Shown piece by piece: positions 44,752-53,420 of a stretch of 64,000 nucleotides of DNA. The notes below the pieces were generated by a model. The model was given only the letters and a program-made list of their open reading frames with translations, was not told where the DNA came from and searched no databases. Within the stretch, counting starts at the first letter, position 1; each line of letters opens with the position of its first letter. Source of the DNA: Oceanicaulis sp. BBD 1991-10 (GTDB taxonomy: Bacteria > Pseudomonadota > Alphaproteobacteria > Caulobacterales > Maricaulaceae); NCBI GenBank assembly GCA_001657295.1, contig LYSW01000006.1, positions 1-64,000 of the forward strand, in the 5' to 3' direction. The position numbers and the translations under genes were made by a program.

Positions 44752-44973
44752 TTAAGCGCTGCGGCGCTGTTCCGGGGCGCGGTCATTGGCCGGACGGGGC
44801 ATGCCGTTGACCATGTTGGAGCGCACATCGGTGCGGGCGGAACGCATGGCGGGCATGAAACCGGCTTCTTGAAGCTCGATATTCACGTCGTAGCCACGAT
44901 CGCGCCAATAGGACTCGATGCGCTCCTTCAACCGAAGCGCGCCTTCGCGGGTGCAGAAGTCATTGCTGGCCAT
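44752..44973 (-). CDS. Hypothetical small protein
   Basis: A 73-residue protein without hydrophobic segments: CTREGALRLKERIESYWRDRGYDVNIELQEAGF is a plausible folded core with Arg-rich tail. The spelling of the central segment is typical of small alphaproteobacterial proteins of unknown function. ATG 44973 has GGGGAGAA close upstream. It reads away from a 260-bp AT-rich intergenic region with a DnaA-box-like site. Confidence 0.7.
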   Translation of the reverse strand: MASNDFCTREGALRLKERIESYWRDRGYDVNIELQEAGFMPAMRSARTDVRSNMVNGMPRPANDRAPEQRRSA

Positions 44974-45057
44974 GGGGAGAACCTCATTGTTAACGCGCGC
45001 CCGCCAGAGGGCGCCAGCGTCGTTGGTTTTCACGGTGAACCGTACGCATCCGTGGCG

Positions 45058-45066
45058 TTATCCACA
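45058..45066 (+). other. Single DnaA-box-like 9-mer
   Basis: TTATCCACA is a perfect E. coli-type DnaA box. Only one copy occurs here. The AT-rich run at 45121-45172 lies nearby. There is no dnaA, hemE or parAB neighbour, and no cluster of boxes, so this does not support a replication origin. Confidence 0.45.
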
Positions 45067-45188
45067 GTGCGACCGCGTGGGGATATAGATGCTTTGGGAG
45101 TTTGACGGAAGTGTGACGGTCGTTTTTTTTGAAAAAAATTCGCAAATATCTGAAATATTGCAAATTTCATGGCGGGCGCCGGGCCCGC

Positions 45189-45217
45189 TTGACCCCTGTC
45201 AGGCGCTGGCGTAGGTA
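45189..45217 (+). promoter_or_regulatory. Promoter of tRNA-Val
   Basis: TTGACC (45189-45194) and TAGGTA (45212-45217) are spaced by 17 bp, and the tRNA begins 18 bp after the -10. The -35 is identical to that of the middle rRNA promoter unit. Confidence 0.75.
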
Positions 45218-45234
45218 ACACGCCCTCTTTCAAG

Positions 45235-45309
45235 GGGCGATTAGCTCAGCGGTAGAGCACTTCGTTCACACCGAAGGGGTCACTAGTTCGATCCTAGTAT
45301 CGCCCACCA
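45235..45309 (+). tRNA. tRNA-Val (CAC anticodon)
   Basis: A complete cloverleaf of 75 nt including an encoded CCA end. Acceptor arms are GGGCGAT and ATCGCCC. The D-arm has AGCTCAGCGGTAGAGC, the anticodon stem CTTCG/CGAAG holds the loop TTCACAC (anticodon CAC, reading GTG), and the T-loop is TTCGATC. An intrinsic terminator follows. Confidence 0.96.
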
Positions 45310-45333
45310 TTTTGCGCCGCCAAGCGCTGCGGG

Positions 45334-45366
45334 AGCCCCGGTCATCTTGGCCGGGGTTCTTCGTTT
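45334..45366 (+). terminator. Intrinsic terminator after tRNA-Val
   Basis: AGCCCCGG pairs with CCGGGGTT (stem at 45336-45341 and 45351-45356 plus flanks), followed by a T-rich TTCTTCGTTT. It separates the tRNA from the Fur-boxed fbp promoter. Confidence 0.7.
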
Positions 45367-45403
45367 CACCAGCCCGCGACCATCGGTCACCTGCCGGGCC
45401 TAC

Positions 45404-45420
45404 TTGCGAAACATTCTCAA
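45404..45420. promoter_or_regulatory. Fur-box-like site upstream of fbpABC
   Basis: TTGCGAAACATTCTCAA is an imperfect palindrome; TTGCGAA and TTCTCAA match as inverted arms at 6 of 7 positions. It is close to Fur-type sites found before iron-uptake genes in many proteobacteria. It lies 60 bp upstream of the ferric-binding protein start. Confidence 0.65.
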
Positions 45421-45479
45421 AACTGGCAGCAAGGCTCCGACAAGGCGGCGCACGGCGCCAAGCATTGAGGATATTGGCA

Positions 45480-46559
45480 ATGACCCGTTCGCTCCGCACC
45501 CATTTCACCTTCCTTGCGGCGGCCGCAGCCCTGACGCTGGCGGCTTGCGGCGCGCCCGACGCTGCGCCGGATGGCGAGGCCGCCACACCGGAAAGCGTCG
45601 ACGCGGGAGTCGTGAATATCTACACCGCGCGCTATTATGCTTCGGATTACGCCGTCTATGACGCCTTCACCGAGGCGACCGGCATTGAGGTCAATTATAT
45701 CGAAGCGGGCGGCGACCTGCTGATCGAGCGCGTGCGTCTGGACGCCGAGCGGTCCCCCGCCGACATCGTGATCACCGTCGACGCCGGCCGCCTCTGGCGC
45801 GCCGAGCAGGCCGGTCTGTTCCAAGCTGCGCCCGAGCTGAACGACGTGCTGGAGGGCGTGCCGGCCAATTTGCGCCATCCTGACGGGGCCTGGTTCGGCT
45901 TCTCCACCCGGGTGCGCGGCGTCGCCTATGCGCCGGATCGGGTCGACGCGAGCGAAATCACCGATTTCGCCGATCTGGCCGATCCGCGCTGGCAAGGCCG
46001 CATTTGCGTGCGCTCCTCCAGCAATGTGTACAATCAGTCCCACCTGGCTGCGCTGATCAACACCACCGATGTCGAGACGGCGGAGGCCTGGGCGGCCGGC
46101 ATCGTGGCGAATCTCGCGCGCGCGCCCCAAGGCGGGGACACCGACCAGATCCGCGCCGTGGCGGCCGGAGAATGCGATCTCGCCATAGTGAACCACTATT
46201 ATGTCGGACGTCTCAAGCGCGCCGACGACCCGGCCGACCGCGCAGTCGGCGATGCGGTGGACTTCATCATGCCGCCGCTGGCCGGCGCCGGTTCGCATGT
46301 CAACATCTCCGGCGCCGGGCTGGCGGCGAACGCGCCGAATCGCGAAAACGCCATCGCCTTTCTGACCTATCTGCTCACCGATGGTCAGCGATTCTTCCCT
46401 GAGCTGACCAATGAGTACCCGGCCGTAACCAGCGCGAACTATGACAATGCGGTGCTGGACAGCTTCGGCGAGATCAACGCCGATCCCGTCAACGTCAACG
46501 CCCTGGGCGAAAACGCCGGCGAAGCCCAGCGCATCTTTGACCGCGTCGGATGGCCCTGA
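45480..46559 (+). CDS. fbpA: Ferric iron ABC transporter substrate-binding lipoprotein
   Basis: A 359-residue lipoprotein: signal and lipobox LTLAACGAP (Cys about 24), then VVNIYTARYYASDYAVYDAF at the start of the mature fold, and the Tyr-Tyr iron ligands in NHYYVGRL (about 240). This matches FbpA/FutA ferric-binding proteins. It delivers Fe(III) to the permease FbpB. ATG 45480 is chosen because it begins the signal peptide. A Fur-box-like site lies 60 bp upstream, and its stop overlaps the next ATG. Confidence 0.88.
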   Translation: MTRSLRTHFTFLAAAAALTLAACGAPDAAPDGEAATPESVDAGVVNIYTARYYASDYAVYDAFTEATGIEVNYIEAGGDLLIERVRLDAERSPADIVITVDAGRLWRAEQAGLFQAAPELNDVLEGVPANLRHPDGAWFGFSTRVRGVAYAPDRVDASEITDFADLADPRWQGRICVRSSSNVYNQSHLAALINTTDVETAEAWAAGIVANLARAPQGGDTDQIRAVAAGECDLAIVNHYYVGRLKRADDPADRAVGDAVDFIMPPLAGAGSHVNISGAGLAANAPNRENAIAFLTYLLTDGQRFFPELTNEYPAVTSANYDNAVLDSFGEINADPVNVNALGENAGEAQRIFDRVGWP

Positions 46560-48142
46560 TGCGCATTCCGGGTCAGGCGAGCCCCGCCTGGCCCGCCGCC
46601 ATCGCCGCCCTGATCTGCGCCGCGCCGCTCATCACGGTCGCGGCGCTCGGCGTTTTCGGCCCCTGGACCGACTATATGGCGCATATCGCGTCGACACGCC
46701 TGCCCGCTTATCTGGGCCATACCGCCGCCGTCACCAGCCTTGCCGCCTTCGGCGCCCTGGTGATCGGCGCGCCGCTGGCCTGGGTGGTCGCCCGCTTTGA
46801 GTTCTTCGGCCGCAATGTCATGGAATGGGCCTTGGCCCTGCCTTTGGCGATCCCCGCCTATGCGGCCGCTTATGGATGGTTTGACCTCACCCAGGCCGCA
46901 GGCCCGCTGGGCTTTCTGCCCACCGTGCGCGGGCCGGTCGGCGCCGGGCTGATCTTCGCGCTGACGCTGTATCCCTATGTCTATCTGTTGGCGCGTGAAG
47001 CCTATGCCAGCCAATCCGCCGACGCCTATGAAGCCGCGCGCACGCTGGGCTGCGGGCCGCTCGATGCATTCTGGCGCGCCGCGCTGCCGCTGGCGCCCGC
47101 CATCGCGGCGGGGCTGGCGCTGGTGGTCATGGAAAGCCTCGCCGATTACGGCGCAGTCGCGCATTTGGGCGCGCCGACGCTGTCCGTGGGGCTGATCCGC
47201 GCCTGGGCGGGCGAAGGCGCCGTCGCGGACGCCGCACGGCTCGCCCTGATCCTGGTGGCCATCGCTTTCGTGCTGTTCGCGTTCGAGCGCGCTCAACGGC
47301 GGCGCGCCCGGCAAAGCGCGGCATCCGGGCGGCGGCGTCCGCCCAAGCGGATCAATCTCGGCGCGGGCCCCGGAGCGCTCGCGCTGATCGCCTGCCTGAG
47401 CCCGATCCTGCTCGGTCTGATCATTCCGCTGGCGCGCCTGGGCTGGCGCGCCTTGTCCTCTCCCGCGGCGCGCAATGTGGTGGAGGCGGCGGGCAATTCG
47501 ATTTTGCTGGCCAGCCTTTCCGGCGTCTTCGCCGCCATTTTGGGGCTCAGCGCCGCCTACGCGCTGCGCAGCGGCCGGCGGCGGGCGGTCATAGCCGCCC
47601 GGCTCGCCGGGCTGGGCTACGCCGTGCCTGGATCCGTCGCGGCGCTCGGCGTCTTGGTGTTGCTGGGTCTGGCGCAATCGGGCCTTGACCAGGCCTGGCG
47701 CGCGATGTTCGGCGGCGTGTTTCCAGTCCTTCTCACCGGCGGGATCGTGGCGCTGATCTTCGCCTACCAATCACGCTTCGCGGCCGCCGCCATCGGCCCC
47801 GCGGAAAGCGCCTTGGCGCGGGTGACCCCGACCCTGGACGCCGCGGCGCGCTCGCTGGGCGCAGGGCCGGTTGAGACCGCCTGGCGGGTGCATCGCCCGC
47901 TGGTGGCCTCCGGCGCGCTGCTGGCGGGCCTGCTTGTCTTCGTCGAGGTTTTAAAAGAGCTTCCCGCCACGATGATCCTGCGCCCCTTCAACTTCGACAC
48001 CCTGGCGGTCACCGCGCACAATTACGCCAGCGACGAGCGGCTGGGCGAAGCCGCCGCCCCGGCGCTGATGATCGCATTGATCGCCCTGCCGCCGATGATC
48101 TGGATCGCCCGGCGGATCACGGCCTCGGAGCCGGAGCAATGA
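46559..48142 (+). CDS. fbpB: Ferric iron ABC transporter permease
   Basis: A 527-residue double-domain permease with about twelve helices and two EAA-type loops (EAARTLGCGPLDAFWRAALP and AAARSLGAGPVETAWRVHRP), typical of FbpB/SfuB. The start is ATG 46559, within TGATG at the end of fbpA; ATG 46550 is three codons earlier and also possible. It couples to fbpC by an ATGA overlap. It forms the membrane channel for Fe(III). Confidence 0.93.
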   Translation: MRIPGQASPAWPAAIAALICAAPLITVAALGVFGPWTDYMAHIASTRLPAYLGHTAAVTSLAAFGALVIGAPLAWVVARFEFFGRNVMEWALALPLAIPAYAAAYGWFDLTQAAGPLGFLPTVRGPVGAGLIFALTLYPYVYLLAREAYASQSADAYEAARTLGCGPLDAFWRAALPLAPAIAAGLALVVMESLADYGAVAHLGAPTLSVGLIRAWAGEGAVADAARLALILVAIAFVLFAFERAQRRRARQSAASGRRRPPKRINLGAGPGALALIACLSPILLGLIIPLARLGWRALSSPAARNVVEAAGNSILLASLSGVFAAILGLSAAYALRSGRRRAVIAARLAGLGYAVPGSVAALGVLVLLGLAQSGLDQAWRAMFGGVFPVLLTGGIVALIFAYQSRFAAAAIGPAESALARVTPTLDAAARSLGAGPVETAWRVHRPLVASGALLAGLLVFVEVLKELPATMILRPFNFDTLAVTAHNYASDERLGEAAAPALMIALIALPPMIWIARRITASEPEQ

Positions 48143-49197
48143 CCGGCGCGCCGAACCTGGACGTGCGCGGCGCCGTGATCCGCTACGGTCCGGATCGGCC
48201 GGCGGTGAACGCGGTTGATCTTGTCGCGACCTGCGGCCGCGTCACCGCGCTGCTCGGACCGTCGGGATCGGGCAAATCCACGCTTCTGCGCGCGATCGCC
48301 GGACTTGAGCCGCTGGCCGGCGGCGCGATCAGCTTCGCTGATGACGTGTGGAGCGGCGGCGGCGTGCATCTTCCGCCGGAGCGCCGTCGCTGCGGCGTCG
48401 TGTTTCAGGATTTCGCCCTGTTTCCGCATCTAAGCGCCCTCGACAATGTCGCCTTCGGCCTGAACGCTTTGCCCCGCGCGCAGCGGCGGGCGAAGGCCCT
48501 CGGGCAGCTGGAGGGGGTCGAGCTGGGCCACCGCTCCAAGGCCTTCCCCCATGAATTGTCCGGTGGGGAGCAGCAACGCGTCGCTCTTGCAAGGGCGCTG
48601 GCGATCGAGCCGAGCGTGATGCTGCTGGATGAGCCGTTCTCCGGACTGGATCGCCGCCTGCGCGGGGCGCTGAGGCAGACGACGGCCTCCGCCCTGAAGG
48701 CCAGCGGAGCGGCGACGGTGATCGTCACCCATGATGCGGAAGAAGCCCTGGGCCTGGCCGATACGATCGCTCTGATGGACGGCGGGCGCATTCTGCAGAC
48801 CGGCGCGCCGGAAGCGCTCTATCTCAAGCCGAACTCGCTCAAGGCCGCCCGGCTGCTGGGTGATGTCGAGGCGTTCGACTCCACCGTCACGAACGGCCGG
48901 GCTCACACGCCGCTCGGCGCCGCGTCTGCGGGGGAGCTGGCGGACGGGATCGCCGTTCAGGTCCTCGTGCGGCCCGAAGGCCTGGAGCTGTCGGCCTCAA
49001 GCGAGGGTGCGGACGCAGTGGTCGTGACCCGCCAGGTCGGCGCGGGCGTGGTGCGGCTCATCTGCGAGCTGCGCGACGGCCGGCGCGTCCAGGCGCGCGC
49101 CAAGCTCACCGATGCGGCGGCGCCCGGAGCGCAAGTCAGGCTGACGCTCAATCCCCATTACGCCGCGGTCATACCGAGAGAAAAAGCGGCCGCCTAA
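48139..49197 (+). CDS. fbpC: Ferric iron ABC transporter ATP-binding protein
   Basis: A 352-residue ABC ATPase: Walker A GPSGSGKST, signature LSGGEQQRVALARAL, Walker B VMLLDEPFSGLD and H-loop VTHDAEEALG. A C-terminal regulatory beta domain (about 245-350) contains VRPEGLELS and resembles TOBE. It powers FbpB. It overlaps fbpB by 4 nt, and a perfect bidirectional terminator follows. Confidence 0.92.
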   Translation: MTGAPNLDVRGAVIRYGPDRPAVNAVDLVATCGRVTALLGPSGSGKSTLLRAIAGLEPLAGGAISFADDVWSGGGVHLPPERRRCGVVFQDFALFPHLSALDNVAFGLNALPRAQRRAKALGQLEGVELGHRSKAFPHELSGGEQQRVALARALAIEPSVMLLDEPFSGLDRRLRGALRQTTASALKASGAATVIVTHDAEEALGLADTIALMDGGRILQTGAPEALYLKPNSLKAARLLGDVEAFDSTVTNGRAHTPLGAASAGELADGIAVQVLVRPEGLELSASSEGADAVVVTRQVGAGVVRLICELRDGRRVQARAKLTDAAAPGAQVRLTLNPHYAAVIPREKAAA

Positions 49198-49200
49198 GCA

Positions 49201-49229
49201 AAAACGCCGGCGCATCGCGCCGGCGTTTT
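49201..49229. terminator. Perfect bidirectional terminator between fbpC and the dehydrogenase gene
   Basis: AAAACGCCGGCGC (49201-49213) and GCGCCGGCGTTTT (49217-49229) are exact 13-bp inverted repeats around ATC. With U-runs on both strands it ends both convergent transcripts. Confidence 0.95.
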
Positions 49230-49251
49230 CGATCAATCCTGTTGGAACTGA

Positions 49252-50322
49252 TCAGGCCGCTTCATCATGGCCCTTCGCATCGGCGGCGCGCTGCAAGCGG
49301 CGGCGCGCGATCTCGTCGGCGACGATGTTGGCCGGACGGCCTTCCTTGTCGGCGAGATCAAAGATTTCACCCAGCGTGGCCTTGAGGGTGACCAGCTTGC
49401 CTTCCACCCAAACGGAGTCGAATTTCGGGTCGATATCGCCCATCACATTGATGATGCCGCCGGCGTTGATCACATAGTCGGGTGCATAAAGAATGCCGCG
49501 CTTTTGCAGCTCGGCGCCCATTTCCCGGGTCTGAAGCTGATTGTTCGCCGCGCCCGCAACGACTTTCACCTTCAGCCGGTCGATGGTCGAGGGATTGATG
49601 ATCGCGCCCAGCGCGCACGGCGTGAAGACGTCCGCTTCAACGTCATAAATGGCATCGGGATCTTCAACGATGACCGCGCCGACATCACCGGCCAGCGCTT
49701 TAAGCTCGGGCTCGCGGATATCTGCGAGAAACAGCTCGGCGCCGGCCTTGGCCAGGCGGCGCACCAGATATTCGCCCACGTGGCCGGTGGCGCCCTGGAC
49801 GGCGATTTTCACGCCCGCCAGGCTGCTCTTGCCCAAAGCGCGCTCGACGCTGGCTTCAATGCCCAGATAAACCCCTTTGGCGGTCACCGGCGAGGGATCG
49901 CCCGTTCCGCCCGGAAGACCGACCACGTGCTGGGTGATGCGATGGGCGTGCTGGATATCCGCCGGCGAGGTGCCGACATCTTCCGCCGACATGTATTCGC
50001 CGTTCAGCGCATTCAACGCCCGGCCGAAAGCTTCGAAGAGCGCTTTGCGGTCAAACTCGCCGTCCGGCTTCATGATGACGCTTTTGCCGCCGCCGATCGG
50101 CAGGTCGGCCATGACGTTCTTAAAGCTCATGCCCTGCGATAGACGCAGCACATCGGTGAGCGCGTCGGTCGAGCTGGCGTAGGTCCACATCCGACATCCG
50201 CCAACCGCCGGGCCGCGCGCGGTGGAGTGCACCGCCAGAATGGCCTTCAGCCCGCTCGCCTCATCCGTGGCGAACAGGACGTTCTCATGGCTGTCGAAAT
50301 CGGGATGCTCATAAACGCTCAT
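49252..50322 (-). CDS. Leucine/phenylalanine/valine dehydrogenase family protein
   Basis: A 356-residue amino-acid dehydrogenase: LAVHSTARGPAVGGCRMW, then MSFKNVMADLPIGGGKSVI (catalytic Lys), SAEDVGTSPADI (Asp), and the NAD-binding KIAVQGATGHVGEYLVRRL. The domain order fits leucine-dehydrogenase-type Glu/Leu/Phe/Val dehydrogenases, which deaminate branched-chain amino acids reversibly with NAD+. Preference cannot be set from sequence. ATG 50322 follows a purine stretch. Confidence 0.9.
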   Translation of the reverse strand: MSVYEHPDFDSHENVLFATDEASGLKAILAVHSTARGPAVGGCRMWTYASSTDALTDVLRLSQGMSFKNVMADLPIGGGKSVIMKPDGEFDRKALFEAFGRALNALNGEYMSAEDVGTSPADIQHAHRITQHVVGLPGGTGDPSPVTAKGVYLGIEASVERALGKSSLAGVKIAVQGATGHVGEYLVRRLAKAGAELFLADIREPELKALAGDVGAVIVEDPDAIYDVEADVFTPCALGAIINPSTIDRLKVKVVAGAANNQLQTREMGAELQKRGILYAPDYVINAGGIINVMGDIDPKFDSVWVEGKLVTLKATLGEIFDLADKEGRPANIVADEIARRRLQRAADAKGHDEAA

Positions 50323-50502
50323 GGGCGGGGAGTCCTTGGGTCAAGCGTTGGTGACCGGCGTCCGGCCGGCCGGGGCCCGCAGCGCCGATCTCTTTCCTGG
50401 ACCGGTCAACGCCGCGGCGCGCGTGTGTCTCCACGCGCGCCGCGGAGATACCCGCACGGACCGGAGGGTGCAAGTGTTGGATTCTCCTGAGGATTTGTCC
50501 GG

Positions 50503-51102
50503 TCAATCCGATCCGTCCAACAGCGCCCTGACCCGGCGCCGCAGCACAGGCAAAACTTCGTTTTCGAACCATGGGTTACGCTTCAGCCAGGCATTGTTGC
50601 GCCAGCTTGGATGTGGCGCTGCAACATATTGCGGCCAGAAATCTCGCCAGCGCAGCACGGTTTCTGTCAACGTTGTCATTGCTTTATCGCCGAGATACCA
50701 ATTCTGAGCATATTTCCCGATCAGCAGGGTCAGCCCGACACCGGGCAAAGCGGCGGTGCACCGGTGCTGCCAGAGCGGCGCGCACTCTTTCCGCGGCGGC
50801 TTGTCGCCGCCCTTGGCGTCGAGGCCGGGAAAGCAGAAACCCATGGGCGTGATGGCGACGCGCCGCCCGTCGTAGAACCCCTCCGGGCTCATGCCGAGCC
50901 AGTCTCGCAGCCGGTCGCCGCTCGGATCGGTGAACGGTCTGCCGGAGGCCTGCACGCGCGTGCCGGGCGCCTGGCCGACAATGCGGATCACCGCCGTAGA
51001 GCGGCCCGCCAGCACCGGACGAACCGGGTGGTCGAGATGGGGCTGGCAGACTGTGCAGGCGCGCGCCTCCGCGGCGACGTCTGTGAAGCCATCTGAATGC
51101 AT
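50503..51102 (-). CDS. Uracil-DNA glycosylase superfamily protein
   Basis: A 199-residue protein. ACTVCQPHLDH near the N-terminus, the motif RIVGQAPGTRVQASGRPFTD (like GQAPG in family 4/5 glycosylases), TPMGFCFPG and the C-terminal APHPSWRNN (HPS loop) are seen. These proteins remove damaged or deaminated bases; family 4-like members carry an iron-sulphur cluster, but only some of its Cys are visible here. ATG 51102 is taken; the longer frame overlaps the next gene. Confidence 0.85.
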   Translation of the reverse strand: MHSDGFTDVAAEARACTVCQPHLDHPVRPVLAGRSTAVIRIVGQAPGTRVQASGRPFTDPSGDRLRDWLGMSPEGFYDGRRVAITPMGFCFPGLDAKGGDKPPRKECAPLWQHRCTAALPGVGLTLLIGKYAQNWYLGDKAMTTLTETVLRWRDFWPQYVAAPHPSWRNNAWLKRNPWFENEVLPVLRRRVRALLDGSD

Positions 51103-51115
51103 GGCCCGCGCGCCG

Positions 51116-51496
51116 TCAGCCCCAGGACCAGAAGAATTCCTCACGCACGATCTTGCCGTCAGCGACCGTGTAGACGCCGATCTCGGCCGCCTGCATCCGC
51201 TCGCCGGTCTCGCGATTGGTGGCGTCCATGGCGAAGCGGACCGCGAAACGGTCTGGCGCGAAGAAGAACGGCCCTTCGGTCTCGCTGGAATGCATCTCCA
51301 TCGTGGACTCCCACCAGGCATGCTTGCCTTTAAGCGCGTCGATGCCTTCCGCCACACGCGGCATGCCCTCGCCCTGAGCCGCTTCGACCGAGACCACGTC
51401 GGCGGAGTAATGCGCCGCGAGCAATTGCTCGATCTCACCGGACTTGTTGGCGTCCACCAGCGCGTTGCCGACTTTCAACAGGGTTTCATCAAACAT
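51116..51496 (-). CDS. SnoaL/NTF2-like protein
   Basis: A 126-residue protein with the cone-shaped NTF2/SnoaL pattern: N-terminal helix with LVDANKSGEIEQLLAAHYSADVVSVEAA, GIDALKGKHAWWES and the closing strands VYTVADGKIVREEFFW. Members are small isomerases, polyketide cyclases or unknown. ATG 51496 follows GGGAGGAG at a spacing of about 7. It is 13 nt upstream of the glycosylase-like gene, likely cotranscribed. Confidence 0.82.
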   Translation of the reverse strand: MFDETLLKVGNALVDANKSGEIEQLLAAHYSADVVSVEAAQGEGMPRVAEGIDALKGKHAWWESTMEMHSSETEGPFFFAPDRFAVRFAMDATNRETGERMQAAEIGVYTVADGKIVREEFFWSWG

Positions 51497-51564
51497 CGCG
51501 AAATCTCCTCCCGGACCAATTCAGATCGAGCCGGATGTTACGCCTCGCCGGCGCTGTGCGCCAT

Positions 51565-51816
51565 TCACGTCTTGGGCGGTCGCGAGAGGCGGTACACGCC
51601 TTTGAAATTCTCTGGATCCACCGGCTTGCCTTTGCGCAGGATCGCGATCTTGCCCTGCCGCGCCAGATGCACGGCCGCGGCGCGTACATGGCGCAGATGG
51701 TCGCGCCAGGTGTCGGGAAAGGCTTCGCGCGCCGCTTCGGACGGGCAGATGCTCTTTCCCTCGCCTCGCGCCTCGACGAGGGCGAGAATCGCGGCTTCGA
51801 TACGGTCTTCACTCAT
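51565..51816 (-). CDS. DUF3253 protein
   Basis: An 83-residue protein: ILALVEARGEGKSICPSEAAR, DTWRDHLRHVRAAAVHLARQGKIAILRKGKPVDP, typical of DUF3253, a small winged-helix-like family of unknown function. The ATG at 51816 is divergent from the acyltransferase-like gene with 21 nt between starts. It resembles a DNA-binding fold but no target is known. Confidence 0.85.
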   Translation of the reverse strand: MSEDRIEAAILALVEARGEGKSICPSEAAREAFPDTWRDHLRHVRAAAVHLARQGKIAILRKGKPVDPENFKGVYRLSRPPKT

Positions 51817-51837
51817 GCAGCCCGGATAACCTGTCCC

Positions 51838-52560
51838 ATGCGCCGTGACCACCGCCCTTATTGGATGCATCGCCTGTGGGAAGCCTATGAGAACGCCTGG
51901 GCGCAGCATTTTCTGAAGCCTCATTTTGAAGCCCTGGGCGAGCATCCCAAAATCGTGCGGCCGTGGAATGTCGAGGTGTTCGGGCCCAATGTGCGCGCCG
52001 GCCGCGCCATTCATATCGTCAGCCGCCGCGATCAGCCGGTCAGCTTCACGGTCTGGTCGCCCCAAGACGCGCCGGGTGAGATCCGCATCGGAGATAGCTG
52101 CTTCTTCGCCGGCGGCGTGCGGCTGTTGGCGGCGCAGTCCATCACCATCGGCGACGGCGCGCTGTTTGCAAAAAACACCACCATCTCCGACAGCGACTGG
52201 CACGGGCTGTACGACCGGATCGATCCGCGGCCGTCCGCACGGCCTGTGACCCTGGGCCGCAATGTCTGGGTCGGCGATGGCGGATTCATCGGCAAGGGCG
52301 TGACCATCGGCGATAACGCCGTGATCGCGGCGCGCGCGGTGGTCACCAAAGACGTGCCGCCCAATGCTGTCGTCGCAGGCAGCCCCGCCAAAGTGGTCAA
52401 GGCGCTGGACCCGGACGGCCCCTTCAAGACCCGCATGGACTTGCTGGGCGATCCCGAAGGCCTGAACCGCTTCATGGAGGCGGCCTATGCCGACGCGCTC
52501 AAGGGCAATTCGACGCTCGGCTGGCTGCGAACCAAGCTGTGGCCGAGGCGCGGCGATTGA
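51838..52560 (+). CDS. LbH-type acyltransferase family protein
   Basis: A 240-residue protein with a left-handed beta-helix. Hexapeptide repeats run from about IRIGDSCFFAGGVRLLAAQ to VWVGDGGFIGKGVTIGDNAVIAARAVVTKDVPP, ending VAGSPAKVVK as in acetyl- and acyltransferases. DSDWHG supplies a likely catalytic His. The substrate is unknown, although surface-polysaccharide acetylation is common. The start ATG 51838 lies 21 nt from the divergent DUF3253 start. Confidence 0.85.
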   Translation: MRRDHRPYWMHRLWEAYENAWAQHFLKPHFEALGEHPKIVRPWNVEVFGPNVRAGRAIHIVSRRDQPVSFTVWSPQDAPGEIRIGDSCFFAGGVRLLAAQSITIGDGALFAKNTTISDSDWHGLYDRIDPRPSARPVTLGRNVWVGDGGFIGKGVTIGDNAVIAARAVVTKDVPPNAVVAGSPAKVVKALDPDGPFKTRMDLLGDPEGLNRFMEAAYADALKGNSTLGWLRTKLWPRRGD

Positions 52561-52678
52561 AATCGCCGTATTGAATTATTTTATACAATCTAGACTCGAA
52601 ATCCGACCTGCGGCTAGGGTGCTGCGGGGATGGGCTGACCGCCCCCTGAAGTGATCTCAAACCCTCAGGGAGACAATC

Positions 52679-53134
52679 ATGAAAACTCTATTCGCGGGCC
52701 TGACGGCCGCCTCGGCCATCGCCTTCGGCGCCAGCGCGGCGATGGCCGAAGACGGCGAAACAGTTGTCGAGCTCACCGTGCTCTATGCGATGTATCCGAA
52801 CGCCTCCCCGGCGCCGCGATATGACTGGCTTTGCGAAGATTTGTTCGGCGAGTATCTCGGCGGCGAAATCGCCACGCGCTGGAGGATCAACACCTCGACG
52901 CTGATTATGTACGCGCAAAGCGAATATCTCGGCTCCACGGTCGGGCTTCATCCGCTGGGCATTCACGGGACTTACGCCTTCATGTCCGACGGCGTTCCCC
53001 AACCGCTCGCCGACCGCGACATTCACCAGATCACCTTCAATCTCAATACTCAGTTCGAAGACCCGGAATCGGACGTGATGTTCGTCTTCGGCGGGCCGGT
53101 GAATTGCATCCTGTCCAACAAGGCCAGCATGTAG
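52679..53134 (+). CDS. Secreted hypothetical protein
   Basis: A 151-residue protein with a clear signal peptide (about 1-22, SAAMAE) and a mature part containing DWLCEDLFGEYL and VNCILSN; the two Cys may form a disulphide. I recognise no family. A GGGAG RBS precedes the ATG at 52679. The 118-bp leader holds an AT-rich run near 52571-52590 that could be a promoter. Confidence 0.75.
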   Translation: MKTLFAGLTAASAIAFGASAAMAEDGETVVELTVLYAMYPNASPAPRYDWLCEDLFGEYLGGEIATRWRINTSTLIMYAQSEYLGSTVGLHPLGIHGTYAFMSDGVPQPLADRDIHQITFNLNTQFEDPESDVMFVFGGPVNCILSNKASM

Positions 53135-53228
53135 GCCGCAGGGCGGCGCGTCAGGCCGGCGGCGGCGAGGCCGTAATCTTGCGCCGTCGGCTTGCCAGGG
53201 CTCGCTGACAACGTTATCGCCTGCGCCC

Positions 53229-53420
53229 ATGAGCGAAGCGATCTGGTCCCCGTGCAAAAAAATCTGCGTCGTCGACCGAAACGAGTCGATCTGCGTGGGT
53301 TGCTTTCGCACGCTCGACGAGCTGGGCCGCTGGACCGCGATGAGCAAGGACGAGCGCCTTCAGATCAAGGACGAGCTGGCCGAGCGGGAGCGCCGCTACC
53401 GGGAGGCGCGGCGCACCTAG
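53229..53420 (+). CDS. DUF1289 protein
   Basis: A 63-residue protein of the DUF1289 family: SPCKKICVVDRNESICVGCFRTLDELGRW, with four Cys spaced as CxxxC and CxxC. The family is a presumed small metal- or cluster-binding protein of unknown function. The ATG 53229 starts directly at the conserved region. Confidence 0.92.
   Translation: MSEAIWSPCKKICVVDRNESICVGCFRTLDELGRWTAMSKDERLQIKDELAERERRYREARRT

Noticed and set aside
45058-45172. Possible replication origin
   Set aside because: Only a single DnaA box, no neighbouring dnaA/hemE/parAB-type genes, no iterons; an AT-rich promoter region is a simpler explanation.
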